Below, piece after piece: positions 1 to 8,415 of a stretch of DNA of 64,000 nucleotides; position 1 is the stretch's first letter, and every line of letters begins with the position of its first letter. The notes beneath the pieces are model-generated. The model searched no databases, was not told where the DNA came from, and saw nothing but the letters and a program-made list of their open reading frames with translations. This DNA comes from an uncultured Actinomycetes bacterium (GTDB lineage Bacteria > Actinomycetota > Coriobacteriia > Coriobacteriales > Atopobiaceae): the NCBI GenBank assembly GCA_900315165.1, contig OMXZ01000007.1, positions 17,377 through 81,376 on the forward strand, read 5' to 3'. A program made the translations under genes and the position numbers.

Positions 1-94
1 CTTCGGTCGCCGCACCCCGCTCAACGACGAGGACGTGGAGTACTCCGCCAAGGACGAGCTGCACGCTGCCCTGGCCAAGATCGAGAGCCTGTAA
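1..94 (+). CDS. 3' end of a gene cut by the window edge, possibly putrescine carbamoyltransferase
   Basis: Only the last 30 codons are visible, ending in the TAA at 92-94. The visible tail begins FGRRTPLNDEDVEYSAKDEL and is an acidic, helical C-terminus in the same frame up to the window edge. A hairpin terminator and then agmatine deiminase follow on the same strand. In agmatine deiminase clusters the usual partner is a carbamoyltransferase that converts carbamoylputrescine to putrescine and carbamoyl phosphate. That identity is inferred from context; 30 residues are not enough to prove it. Confidence 0.4.
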   Translation, partial: FGRRTPLNDEDVEYSAKDELHAALAKIESL

Positions 95-116
95 GTCTTA
101 CCTGAGGCACGTGTGA

Positions 117-144
117 GGGGGCCGGGTGTCGCCCGGCCCCCTTT
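117..144 (+). terminator. Rho-independent terminator after the left-edge gene
   Basis: A perfect 10-bp GC stem (117-126 pairing with 132-141) with a 5-nt loop is followed by a short T run. It lies between the left-edge gene and aguA, so it could reduce readthrough into aguA rather than fully separate the two. Confidence 0.75.
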
Positions 145-189
145 GAGGAAAAGTAGGGAAGCAAGCAAAGAAAGGAAGAGGGAGTCATC

Positions 190-1395
190 ATGAAGACCAT
201 CACCGAGTCCGAATCCACCCCCAAGGCCGACGGCTTCTACATGCCCGCCGAGTTCGCCCCGCAGAAGCGCGTGTGGATGGGCTGGCCCCACCGCACCGAC
301 ACCTGGGCCCACGGCGCCAAGCCTGCCCAGCAGCAGTATGCCGGCATCGCCCGCGCCATCGCCGAGTTCACCCCGGTCGTCATGTGCGTCAACGAGGCCG
401 ACTACGCCAACTGCAAGGCCGTCTTCGAGGAGGACGAGAACGTCACCGTGCTCGAGATGACCACCGACGACGCCTGGTTCCGCGACACGGGCGCCACCTT
501 CGTCATCAACGGCAAGGGCGAGCTGCGTGCCAACAACTGGCACTTCAACGCCTACGGCGGCCTGATTGACGGCCTGTACTTCCCCTGGCGCGAGGACGAC
601 GAGATCGCCCAGAAGATGGCCGAGTTCGCCGGCGCCCGTACCTATCGTCCCGATGACATGATCCTCGAGGGCGGCTCCATCACCGTCGACGGCGAGGGCA
701 CCGTCGTCGTCACCGACCAGTGCCTGCTCTCCCCGGGCCGCACCTGCTCCGCGGTGCTCGCCGACGAGGAGGACGAGGACACCATCTGGCCCAAGTACGC
801 CCGCAAGTTCGAGCCCTGGAGCGAGGAGCTGCGTGAGTACATGACCGAGCACCTCAAGGAGTACCTGGGTGTCGAGAAGGTCATCTGGGTCAAGGAGGGC
901 ATCGACCCGTCCGAGACCAACGGCCACATCGACGACGTGGCGACCTTCATCGCCCCCGGCGTCATGGCCTGCATCTGGTCCGACGACCCCGAGTACCCCT
1001 TCTACCGTCAGTGCCACGAGGCCTATGAGACCCTCTCCAACGCCACCGACGCCAAGGGCCGCAAGATCAAGGTCTACAAGCTCCCCATGCCCGTCAAGCC
1101 GGTTTATATGGACCAGGCCTCCTGTGACTCCATCGATATCGACGAGACCGCCGAGCCGCGTGTCCCGGACGAGCCGCTGATCGCCTCCTACATGAACTAC
1201 CTTGTTACCAACAAGGGCGTCATCACCCCGCAGTACGGCGACGTCAACGACCAGCTCGCCATCGATACCCTCCAGAAGATCTACGACGAGACCTGGGGCG
1301 AGGGCGTGTACAAGGTCGTGGGTGCCCAGTCCGAGCAGGTCGTCTACGGCGGCGGCAACATCCACTGCATCACCCAGCAGGAGCCCCTCGCCTAG
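190..1395 (+). CDS. aguA: Agmatine deiminase
   Basis: 401-residue member of the agmatine/peptidyl-arginine deiminase family, which hydrolyses agmatine to N-carbamoylputrescine and ammonia in the cytoplasm. The family's catalytic cysteine is visible near the C-terminus in the GGGNIHC motif (Cys393). An acidic substrate-side segment (WFRDTG, around residue 97) and an internal NGHIDD motif with the catalytic His are also present. The start is supported by a purine-rich site (GGAAGAGGGAG) just upstream. The length is slightly above the usual 365-380 residues. With the carbamate kinase at 15.1 kb and the APC permease at 9.9 kb it would make an ATP-yielding agmatine catabolic route. Family assignment is firm; the pathway grouping is inferred because the genes are dispersed. 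Confidence 0.93.
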   Translation: MKTITESESTPKADGFYMPAEFAPQKRVWMGWPHRTDTWAHGAKPAQQQYAGIARAIAEFTPVVMCVNEADYANCKAVFEEDENVTVLEMTTDDAWFRDTGATFVINGKGELRANNWHFNAYGGLIDGLYFPWREDDEIAQKMAEFAGARTYRPDDMILEGGSITVDGEGTVVVTDQCLLSPGRTCSAVLADEEDEDTIWPKYARKFEPWSEELREYMTEHLKEYLGVEKVIWVKEGIDPSETNGHIDDVATFIAPGVMACIWSDDPEYPFYRQCHEAYETLSNATDAKGRKIKVYKLPMPVKPVYMDQASCDSIDIDETAEPRVPDEPLIASYMNYLVTNKGVITPQYGDVNDQLAIDTLQKIYDETWGEGVYKVVGAQSEQVVYGGGNIHCITQQEPLA

Positions 1396-1444
1396 TGCCG
1401 CGCACGTAGGTCTGGCAGGCACATCACCGATTAAGCTCCTCTCG

Positions 1445-1475
1445 AAGGCCCTCGCATCATGCGGGGGCCTTCCTT
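1445..1475 (+). terminator. Terminator after aguA
   Basis: A 12-bp stem (1445-1456 with 1460-1471, one G:U pair) with a 3-nt loop is followed by a pyrimidine-rich CCTT tail. It lies 50 nt after the aguA stop. Confidence 0.7.
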
Positions 1476-1526
1476 GCTAGAGAGGGGCGATGCCGAGGAA
1501 AGAGGGGCGGCGAGGACAAAGGAGAG

Positions 1527-1541
1527 ACGTCCCCTATTGAC
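1527..1541 (-). repeat. Dispersed repeat core, inverted copy
   Basis: On the minus strand this reads GTCAATAGGGGACGT. The identical 15-mer occurs on the plus strand at 16117-16131, where it forms one arm of a hairpin. It sits in the 270-bp gap between aguA and the first LuxR gene, a gap otherwise holding only the aguA terminator and presumably the luxR promoter. Confidence 0.5.
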
Positions 1542-1689
1542 CCACTGGTGACCCATAGTTACCATCCGATTCCGCTTGTCGCCCTCTGGGTTGGTTTCCT
1601 CTGAGCCCGTGTGATAATGCGATTTGGGTAAATGATGCGGATGTGCCATCTGCCAAATATCAATTGTGCAACTCCGGAGAGGTGAAGTC

Positions 1690-2691
1690 TTGGACGCCGC
1701 ATGGTTCATGTACTCGGTGATCGTCCTGCTCGGTGCCATGACCGCGGCCTCGGTGGGCGTCATGCTGTGGACGCTGGTCGGCCAGCGGCGGTGGCTGCTG
1801 GCGTCCGTCGGCTTTTGTTGCTATGCACTGGAGCAGGCCATTATCTTCTTCGGCGAATATGTGGGCGACAAACCTTATTACATCGAGTATTTCAACCATG
1901 GCCTCGCCTGGCCCGCAATCTCCATTCCCCTGTGCACGGCGGTGGTCACCATCTTGTGGACCTGGATGGCTATGAGGGTCTATGCACCTGTGCGACGTCG
2001 CATCGTTGTGGTCTTTGCCGTGGCCTTCGGTCTGCTCGAGCTCGTCGTGGCGCCCATCGGCGACCTGTCTAACGTCACGCGCAACATGCTGTACTGGGGT
2101 GTGCGCGACCTGGCCTTCATCGGTGCGAACGTCTTTACATGGTGGTGGGTGCGCAATCGTGCGACGGAGGCGCAGCGGGCCGACCTCGAGCGCGTGCGCG
2201 GGGTTTGGCACGCGCTGGTGGCGTTCAGCCTGTGCATACTTGCGGAGGACATCACCTTCATCGAGTTCCTGCACTTCGACGTGGAGAAGGGCTCGGTCGC
2301 CTATTCCTTCTTCTGGCACATCACCGAGCGCAACATCTCGGAGAACGTCGCCATGCTCTACTGCGCATGGAACCTGGTGAAAGAAGCCCGCGACGTGATG
2401 CGCGTCTTCTCGTTGCACCCGGCGCCCACGACCAATGAGAAGGGCGACGCGGCGCACGAGGACTCAAGAGCCGACCTCGTGGTGCGACTTGCCCGCTTCT
2501 GCGACGAGCTGGGTATGAGCGACCGTGAAAAGGAGGTGCTGGCCCTCGCGATTGACGGCAAGACCACGCCCCAGATCGCCCAGGAGCTCTACATCTCGCA
2601 GGGCACGGTCAAGGCGCACCTGCACCGCATCTACACCAAGGCGGGTGTGGCTAGCCGCAAGGACCTGATCACCGCCTTCTGGAAGTTCTAG
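1690..2691 (+). CDS. LuxR-family regulator with N-terminal membrane sensor half (first copy)
   Basis: About 333 residues. The N-terminal two thirds are hydrophobic, with roughly seven predicted membrane helices. The last 60 residues are a LuxR-type helix-turn-helix (core MSDREKEVLALAIDGK, then PQIAQELYISQGTVKAHLHR). A TTG start at 1690 is chosen because GGAGAGG lies 7 nt upstream; a GTG at 1666 is in frame but overlaps that site. There is no phosphoacceptor domain, so the membrane half is the likely sensor. Membrane-LuxR genes of this kind are very abundant in Coriobacteriia and usually sit beside the transporter or enzyme they control. Here the neighbours are a MATE exporter and the remnant of an amidohydrolase. 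The ligand is unknown. Confidence 0.85.
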   Translation: MDAAWFMYSVIVLLGAMTAASVGVMLWTLVGQRRWLLASVGFCCYALEQAIIFFGEYVGDKPYYIEYFNHGLAWPAISIPLCTAVVTILWTWMAMRVYAPVRRRIVVVFAVAFGLLELVVAPIGDLSNVTRNMLYWGVRDLAFIGANVFTWWWVRNRATEAQRADLERVRGVWHALVAFSLCILAEDITFIEFLHFDVEKGSVAYSFFWHITERNISENVAMLYCAWNLVKEARDVMRVFSLHPAPTTNEKGDAAHEDSRADLVVRLARFCDELGMSDREKEVLALAIDGKTTPQIAQELYISQGTVKAHLHRIYTKAGVASRKDLITAFWKF

Positions 2692-2706
2692 ACCTGTCAG
2701 GATAAC

Positions 2707-2830
2707 GGCTGGCACGCCGATACATCCTTTACCGCAATCTCTTCGCTGTCGACCCCAAGGAGATCCTCGAAGCCAAGGGGGGGTCCTCACCATGCTGCGC
2801 GGCGGCGTCGTCTACGAAGACGCCGAGTAG
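2707..2830 (+). pseudogene. Decayed C-terminal remnant of an amidohydrolase
   Basis: Two frames joined by a one-base shift in a run of seven G (2777-2783) read RNLFAVDPKEILEAK and then TMLRGGVVYEDAE followed by TAG. The intact amidohydrolase at 6.2-7.8 kb ends RNLFDCEPADLLAARSQF, TMIDGQVVYEK, so the match runs through to the stop. Further upstream a third frame gives a GxHAD-like trace of the conserved GKKAD motif. No start or catalytic domain remains. This looks like the end of a lost amidohydrolase gene that once lay between the LuxR gene and the MATE gene. Confidence 0.7.
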
Positions 2831-2842
2831 GCCCCTGACCTG

Positions 2843-2886
2843 CGTAACCCTTTGTAAACCGCCCAGTTTTGCGGTTAATCCCTTTG
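2843..2886 (+). promoter_or_regulatory. Operator-like motif pair upstream of the first MATE gene
   Basis: CGTAACCCTTTGTAAACC (2843-2860) is followed 12 nt later by GGTTAATCCC (2873-2882). Nearly the same pair, with the same order relative to the gene and an 11-nt gap, lies upstream of the amidohydrolase at 7869-7909. Control by one of the membrane-LuxR proteins is an inference. Confidence 0.5.
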
Positions 2887-2976
2887 TTTTCTTGCGGGGA
2901 TGGACCCGTGGGAAGAACATCGTTTTCACGTTAGCAAGAGGGCGACGCCCTTGCGAGTAGAGAGAGGAAGAACGTC

Positions 2977-4371
2977 ATGGCAGAAGAAGAAAAGGCGGTG
3001 ACGGAGGAGGCCGCAGAGGAGCTCGAGCTGCTCACGGCCCCTATCGGCAAGACCTTCAACAAATACAGCATCATCACGATGCGCGGCATGATCGCCCAGG
3101 CCATCATGGTGGTCATCGAGGGCGTTATCATGGGCGCCGGACTCGGTGCACACGGCCTTGCATGCGTGGGCATCATCATGTCCGTGGAGTACATCAACCT
3201 GGCCTTCGGCAACCTCTACGGCACGGGCGTGCCCACGGTGGTCGGCAACTACCTCGGCGCAGGTGACAAGGCAAAGGCCCAGAAGGTCTTCAGCCAGTCC
3301 TTCTGGCTGACCCTCTACACCGGCCTTATCATCACCGTGCTCTTCGAGCTCTTCACCCCGCAGATCTGCACCGCCTTTGGTGCCACCCCCGACATTCTCG
3401 CCGACACCGTCGCCGGCGTGCGCACCTTCGGCCTGCTGCTGCCGCTCACCATCCTGGGCCAGATGCTGACCGCCGTGCTGCGCGTCGACGAGAAGCCCAA
3501 CGAGGCCGCCAACCTCATGACCGCCTCTGCCGTCATCGCCGCCGCCTGGCTGGCCCTCTCCACCTTCGTCTTCCACTTCGGCGTCGCCGGCGCCGGCGTC
3601 TATTACGGCCTGTCGATTGGCATCTGGGCCGTCGCCATCCGTTACTTCGTGGGCGACAAGGCCAACCTCAAGATCGACAAGGCCGACATGAAGCTCGACT
3701 GGTCGGTCTGCGGCGAGATCGTCAAGGTCGGTCTGCCTTTCTTCCTCGTCCAGTGCGGCACCTTCGTCTACAACACCGTGGCCAACAACCTGCTGGGCCT
3801 CTTCGGTGGCGAGATGGCCTCCCTTTACATCGCGGCCTTCGCCGTCATCTCCGGCTACGTCATCTACATCATCATGATGGTCGCCAACGCCTTTGCCTAC
3901 GGCCTGCAGCCCATCGCCGCGGTCAACGCCGGCGCCAAAGCCTGGAAGCGCCTGAAGGAGCTCGTCCGCACCTCCCTGCTCACCGAGATCGTCGTCATCG
4001 CCGTCCTCACCGTGGTCATGTGGCTCGCGGCCTACCCCGTGTGCGGCTTCTTCGCCGCCGGCGACCCCGACCTGACCCCGATTGCGGCCGACGCCACCCG
4101 CATCTGCATCCTGGCCTGCTGCCTGGGCTACACCTCGTCGATGATGAGCACCTACTTCCAGACGGTCGACAAGATCGTGCTCGCCACCATCCTGGGCATC
4201 TCCCGCTACGTCATCTTCTCCGCGCCCCTGATGTACCTCATGGGCTCCGCCATGGGCATCAACGGCATGTGGTGGGCTCTCGTCGTGGCCGACATCCTCA
4301 CCGGTGTCCTCAACGTCGGCTGCGCCGTCCGCGAGCAGTCCCGCCTCTCCAAGCTGGAGGCCGGCGAGTAG
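2977..4371 (+). CDS. MATE family efflux transporter (tandem copy 1)
   Basis: 464-residue, 12-helix multidrug and toxin extrusion protein of the cytoplasmic membrane, normally driven by a Na+ or H+ gradient. The acidic, charged N-terminus precedes TM1. The start ATG has a GAGAGAGGAAG site 5-8 nt upstream. A close paralogue begins 250 bp downstream; the two share long identical stretches such as AAYPVCGFFAAGDP and MMSTYFQTV, so they arose by local duplication. The neighbours (membrane-LuxR gene, amidohydrolase) suggest export or handling of a small diet- or host-derived compound; the substrate cannot be read from sequence. Confidence 0.9.
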   Translation: MAEEEKAVTEEAAEELELLTAPIGKTFNKYSIITMRGMIAQAIMVVIEGVIMGAGLGAHGLACVGIIMSVEYINLAFGNLYGTGVPTVVGNYLGAGDKAKAQKVFSQSFWLTLYTGLIITVLFELFTPQICTAFGATPDILADTVAGVRTFGLLLPLTILGQMLTAVLRVDEKPNEAANLMTASAVIAAAWLALSTFVFHFGVAGAGVYYGLSIGIWAVAIRYFVGDKANLKIDKADMKLDWSVCGEIVKVGLPFFLVQCGTFVYNTVANNLLGLFGGEMASLYIAAFAVISGYVIYIIMMVANAFAYGLQPIAAVNAGAKAWKRLKELVRTSLLTEIVVIAVLTVVMWLAAYPVCGFFAAGDPDLTPIAADATRICILACCLGYTSSMMSTYFQTVDKIVLATILGISRYVIFSAPLMYLMGSAMGINGMWWALVVADILTGVLNVGCAVREQSRLSKLEAGE

Positions 4372-4403
4372 GGCTGCGTCAGACAAGCAAAGCATGCACC
4401 CAG

Positions 4404-4442
4404 CGAGGGGTCTGCGCCGCCGGGCGTGGGCCCCTCGTTTTT
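4404..4442 (+). terminator. Terminator between the tandem MATE genes
   Basis: CGAGGGG (4404-4410) pairs with CCCCTCG (4431-4437), with additional GC pairing inside, and a run of five T follows. The remaining 180 bp to the next gene probably hold its own promoter. Confidence 0.8.
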
Positions 4443-4622
4443 ATGCGGCGTGCTCGTCGAGCGCGAGAGCTTCTTGGCCTGTAAACATTTCGATACGGGC
4501 ATACCGCGGTAACAAGTACGACCTGGCAGCACGGCACAATGGCGCCATCCGGCAGCGGGCGGTAAGCGATTGTAGACAGCATCCGATCGCAGGCGGGTAG
4601 GTGCCCGAGAGAGGGGGACCTC

Positions 4623-6020
4623 ATGGCAGAGGACAAGGTCGACGCCCAGACCGAGGAGGCCGCAGAGGAGCGGGAGCTGCTTTCCGCGCCTATCCGCCAG
4701 ACCTTCAACAAGTACAGTCTCATCACGCTCAAGGGCATGGTCGCCCAGATACTGATGGTGGTGGTCGAGGGCGTGATTATCGGCACGGGCCTGGGCTCGC
4801 ACGGCCTGGCCTGCACGGGCATCATCATGTCGGTACAGTACATCAACCTGGCATTTGGCAACCTCTTTGGCATGGGCGCCCCCACGGTGGTGGGCAATTA
4901 CCTGGGCGCCGGCGATACCGAGCGCGCGCAAAAGGCCTTCAGCCAGTCCTTCTGGTTCGCGCTCTACGTCGGTCTTGCCATCCTGGCTGTCTTCGAGCTC
5001 TTCACGCCCCAGCTGGCCGTGGCCTTCGGCGCCACGCCCGACATCCTGGATGACACCGTGGCCGGCATCCGCATGTTCGGCCTGCTGCTGCCCTGCGCTA
5101 TCCTGGGTCAGATGCTCACGGCGGTCCTCCGCGTGGTGGAAAAGCCCGACGAGGCCGCCAACATCATGATGGTCTCCTCCATCATCTCGGCCGCCTTCCT
5201 GGCGTCATCGACCTTCCTTTTCCACTTCGGCGTGGCGGGCGCCGGCCTCTACTACGGCATGGCTCTGGGCATTTGGGCTGTAGCTGTCAGCTCCTTTGTG
5301 GGCAAGGATGCCGCCCTGCAGATTCGCCGCGAGGACATGCGGTTGGACTGGAAGGTCTGCGGCGAGATAGTCAAGATCGGTACGCCCTTCTTCCTCGTGC
5401 AGTGCGGCACCTTCGTCTACACCATCGTGGCCAACGTCCTGCTGGGCACCTACGGCGACCAAGACGCCTCGCTCTACATAGCGGCCTTCTCGATTATCTC
5501 GGGCTACGTGCTCTACATCGTCTCGATGGTGGCCGAGTCGTTTGTCTTTGGCATGCAGCCCATCGCCGCGGTCAACGCCGGCGCCAAAGCCTACGAGCGC
5601 ATCAAGGAGCTCCTGCGCACCTCGATGGTCACGATGGTGGGCGTGCTGGCGGTCCTCACCGTGGTCCTCTGGGTCGCCGCCTACCCCGTGTGCGGCTTCT
5701 TCGCCGCCGGCGACCCCGTCCTCACGCCCATCGCGGCCGACGCCACCCGCGTTTGCATCCTGGCCTGCTGCCTGGGCCTCACCTCGATGATGATGAGCAC
5801 CTACTTCCAGACGGTGGAAAAGGTTGCCCTGGCGACCGTGCTGGGTCTCTCGCGCTACGTGGTCTTTTCCGTGCCCCTGATGGCCCTCATGGGCAACGTG
5901 ATGGGCATCGACGGCATCTGGTGGGCCCTGGTGCTGGCCGATATCTGCACCGGCTCCCTTAACGTGTGGTGCGCCAAGCGCGAGGAGCGCCGCCTGTCCA
6001 AGCTCTCGCAGGAGGCGTGA
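4623..6020 (+). CDS. MATE family efflux transporter (tandem copy 2)
   Basis: 465 residues with the same 12-helix architecture and near-collinear sequence to the gene immediately upstream. The start is supported by GAGAGAGGGGGA just before the ATG. The strongest conservation between the copies is in TM1-2 and the C-terminal half; the differences cluster in loops and the N-terminal tail. A terminator separates the two genes, so the copies are probably transcribed independently, which would allow different regulation. The transport substrate is unknown. Confidence 0.9.
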   Translation: MAEDKVDAQTEEAAEERELLSAPIRQTFNKYSLITLKGMVAQILMVVVEGVIIGTGLGSHGLACTGIIMSVQYINLAFGNLFGMGAPTVVGNYLGAGDTERAQKAFSQSFWFALYVGLAILAVFELFTPQLAVAFGATPDILDDTVAGIRMFGLLLPCAILGQMLTAVLRVVEKPDEAANIMMVSSIISAAFLASSTFLFHFGVAGAGLYYGMALGIWAVAVSSFVGKDAALQIRREDMRLDWKVCGEIVKIGTPFFLVQCGTFVYTIVANVLLGTYGDQDASLYIAAFSIISGYVLYIVSMVAESFVFGMQPIAAVNAGAKAYERIKELLRTSMVTMVGVLAVLTVVLWVAAYPVCGFFAAGDPVLTPIAADATRVCILACCLGLTSMMMSTYFQTVEKVALATVLGLSRYVVFSVPLMALMGNVMGIDGIWWALVLADICTGSLNVWCAKREERRLSKLSQEA

Positions 6021-6071
6021 GGGAAAAAGGCTCTTTGCGTGAATTCCTCAAGAGCCGAAAACTGGCAGCAA

Positions 6072-6118
6072 ACAAAAACACCCCGACAGCTCAGCTGGGC
6101 GTAACCGGGCTGTCGGGG
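6072..6118 (-). terminator. Terminator of the amidohydrolase gene (minus strand)
   Basis: CCCCGACAGC (6081-6090) pairs with GCTGTCGGGG (6109-6118). On the minus strand it is followed by a T-rich tail (complement of AAACAAAAACA), which fits termination of the gene ending at 6155. Confidence 0.8.
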
Positions 6119-6154
6119 CTAATGCCGGCGTGATCGCCGGATTGTTGGGAAGGT

Positions 6155-7786
6155 TTACTTCTCGTAGACCACCTGGCCGTCGATCATCGTGAACTGGGAA
6201 CGAGCCGCGAGGAGGTCGGCGGGCTCGCAGTCGAAGAGGTTGCGGTCAAAGGCCACGATGTCGGCCTTCTTGCCGGGGGTCAGCGTGCCGAAGCGGTCCT
6301 CGACGCCCATGGCGTAGGCGGAGCCGTAGGTGTAGGCGCGCAGGGCCTCGGCCAGGGTGATGCGCTCCTCGGGGAACCAACCCTCGGGGTTGGAGCCGTC
6401 GAGCAGCATGCGGTAGACGGCGCCGTAGACCTCGTCCATGGGCTCGATGCCCACGACGGGGAAGTCGGTGCCCAGATGCACGCAGGCGCCGGACTCGATC
6501 AGCGAGCGGATGGGCCAGGAGAGGGCGGCGCGCTCGGGGCCGACAGCTGCGTCCTTGGCCAGGTCGGCCATGTCGAGCACCATGTGCATGGGTTGGATCG
6601 AGGGGGCCACGCCCAGCTCGGCGTAGCGCGGCAGGTCCTCGGGCTCCACGGTCTCGTTGTGCTCGATGCAGTGGCGCAGGTCCTGCTTGCCGTACTTCTT
6701 CTCCGCGTCCTCGAAGGAGTCCAACACGAAGTGGATGGCCTGGTCGCCGATGGCGTGGATGCGCACGGCCTCGCCGGCCTTGGCGGCGCGCAGGATGCCG
6801 TCGTGCACGCGCTGCGGGTCCTCGGCGGGCTCGCCGGCGTAGCCGTCCTCGCGGTTGGCGTAGGGCTCCTGCATCCAGGCGGTGTGGTCGGAGCACACAC
6901 CGTCGATGAACTCCTTGTAGCCGCGCCACTCGATCTTGGAGCCGGGGTAGTCGTACTTGGCCTTGACCTCATCATTTGTCATGGTCTCGAGGTCGAAGAG
7001 GTCGGTGTAGAGGAAGGCGCGGATGGGGAAGGAGCCGTCGCGCGAGAGGTCTGCAAAGACGTCGTAGGGGTTCTCGAAGCTCACGAAGGTGGGGTGCACG
7101 ACGCCCACGGAGGTGATGCCCAGCTCGGTGGCGTAGTGCGAGACATTGGTGAAGAGCTCGCGGGCCTTGTCCATCGGGGGGTTGTAGACGGCCTGGGTAA
7201 AGCCGACGGCGGCGTTGTTGGACAGGACGCCGGTGAGGTGGCCGTCGGCGTCGCGCAGGAACTTGCCGCCCTGCGGGTCCTCGACCTCGTCGGTGATGCC
7301 TAGCTTCTCCAGCGCGCAGGTGTTGACGGAGTAGGTGTGGAGGTCCACCTGCTGCAGGAAGACGGGACGGTCGGAGATGTACTCGTCGATCATCTTGGCC
7401 GTGGGCATCTCGGGGACTGCCCACTGGAACTGGATGATCTGGATGCCCAGGATCCACTCGTTGTCGGGGTGGGCGTCGGCGAAGGTCACCACGCGCTCCA
7501 TGCACTGCTCAAAGCTGGTGCAGTCGATCAGGTTGACGCAGAAGTCGGGGTTGGTGGTCATGGCACCCTGGGCGAAATGGGTGTGCGAGTCGATGAGGCC
7601 GGGCATCACGAGGGAGTCGCCGAAGTCGCGGACCTCGGTGTGCTCGCCGATGTAGGGCGCGAGATACTTGTCGGGACCGACGGCGACGATGGTGTCACCG
7701 CTGACGGCGACGCCGCCGGCAAAGGGGCGGTCGGCGTTGCCGGTGAACACGTTCTTGCTCTTGATGACGTACGTGGCTTCCTGCAT
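6155..7786 (-). CDS. Amidohydrolase, YtcJ-like (Amidohydro_3 family)
   Basis: 543 residues, the usual size for YtcJ-type metal-dependent hydrolases. The metal-binding HxH is visible near residue 70 (GLIDSHTHF), a metal His is likely in the IHAIGDQA segment, and the catalytic Asp is in LGTDFPV near residue 435. The C-terminus is the standard small beta domain (GKKADIVAFDRNLF). It probably hydrolyses an amide or carbamate-like substrate in the cytoplasm. The start has a clear AAGGAG site. It lies between the tandem MATE genes and a membrane-LuxR gene and shares an operator-like motif with the first MATE gene. The physiological substrate is unknown; YtcJ homologues are rarely characterised. Confidence 0.88.
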   Translation of the reverse strand: MQEATYVIKSKNVFTGNADRPFAGGVAVSGDTIVAVGPDKYLAPYIGEHTEVRDFGDSLVMPGLIDSHTHFAQGAMTTNPDFCVNLIDCTSFEQCMERVVTFADAHPDNEWILGIQIIQFQWAVPEMPTAKMIDEYISDRPVFLQQVDLHTYSVNTCALEKLGITDEVEDPQGGKFLRDADGHLTGVLSNNAAVGFTQAVYNPPMDKARELFTNVSHYATELGITSVGVVHPTFVSFENPYDVFADLSRDGSFPIRAFLYTDLFDLETMTNDEVKAKYDYPGSKIEWRGYKEFIDGVCSDHTAWMQEPYANREDGYAGEPAEDPQRVHDGILRAAKAGEAVRIHAIGDQAIHFVLDSFEDAEKKYGKQDLRHCIEHNETVEPEDLPRYAELGVAPSIQPMHMVLDMADLAKDAAVGPERAALSWPIRSLIESGACVHLGTDFPVVGIEPMDEVYGAVYRMLLDGSNPEGWFPEERITLAEALRAYTYGSAYAMGVEDRFGTLTPGKKADIVAFDRNLFDCEPADLLAARSQFTMIDGQVVYEK

Positions 7787-7796
7787 GCTGGTCTCC

Positions 7797-8399
7797 TTAG
7801 GTGGACAACAACTGCTTTACCTGCGAGTACCAGTGTGACGCGCCGCAAGGGGAGGGGTGCGATACATTGGGATTAATCCCACCGACGGCGCTGTAACCCG
7901 TTGTAACCCTCGCCCGTGCGAGCGACTTGCGGCCCTCATCCATGAGGAGGCGCCCGATGCCTCGGCCCTGCCAGTCGGGGTAGAGCATGATCAGGTTGAC
8001 CTGCGAGGCGCCCTAGGCGTTGCCGCTCGCGATGAAGGCGTCCGCCGTCGCCAGCTCGCGGATGTCGCCGAAAAGCGAGCCCTCCAGGTTCTCGTCGGCC
8101 GTCTTGGCGCGTTCGGTCGCCTCGGCTAGCAGGCGCTCGTAATCCGCCCTCCAGGCCTCGTTGGTCTGACCGGCCACGCCCGCGAGGCAGGTGCCCACGA
8201 CGAGGCCCCCGTCGTTCACGGCCACCATGGCCTGCGGCGAGCGCAGCGCCAGCGCCGAGCTGATGAAGCGCGAGCAGAGACGGGCCTCTGCCTCCATGCC
8301 ACTTCTCATCATGCGTGTGCACCAGAGCGACGCGTAGATGGACGCGATTGCGTCGAGGTCTGCAGGCGTCGCTGGCCTGAGGGTGATGTTTGTCTTCAC
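7797..8399 (-). pseudogene. Broken GNAT acetyltransferase gene
   Basis: The first 128 codons (MKTNITLRPATPADLDAIAS onward) are a GNAT N-terminal half. An in-frame TAG (complement of 8013-8015) then interrupts it, and the same frame continues through the acetyl-CoA-binding motif (YPDWQGRGIGRLLM). After about 10 more residues the similarity to the family stops and the frame runs into the upstream region of the amidohydrolase, so the C-terminal part is missing. There are two lesions, a nonsense change and loss of the 3' end. No pyrrolysine machinery is visible, so readthrough is unlikely. The start is a GTG with GGGAGG upstream. Confidence 0.75.
7869..7909 (-). promoter_or_regulatory. Operator-like motif pair upstream of the amidohydrolase
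   Basis: GGGATTAATCCC (7869-7880, a perfect 12-bp palindrome) lies 11 nt from TGTAACCCGTTGTAACCC (7892-7909). The latter matches CGTAACCCTTTGTAAACC at 2843 in 15 of 18 positions. In both cases the palindrome-like TTAATCCC element is nearer the gene. The pair lies about 85-125 bp upstream of the amidohydrolase start. Confidence 0.5.
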
Positions 8400-8415
8400 A
8401 ATGCCTCCCGACTCG

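Noticed and set aside
8013..8015. Pyrrolysine readthrough of the TAG in the GNAT gene
   Set aside because: There is no tRNA-Pyl or pyl gene in view and the gene also lacks its 3' end, so decay is simpler.
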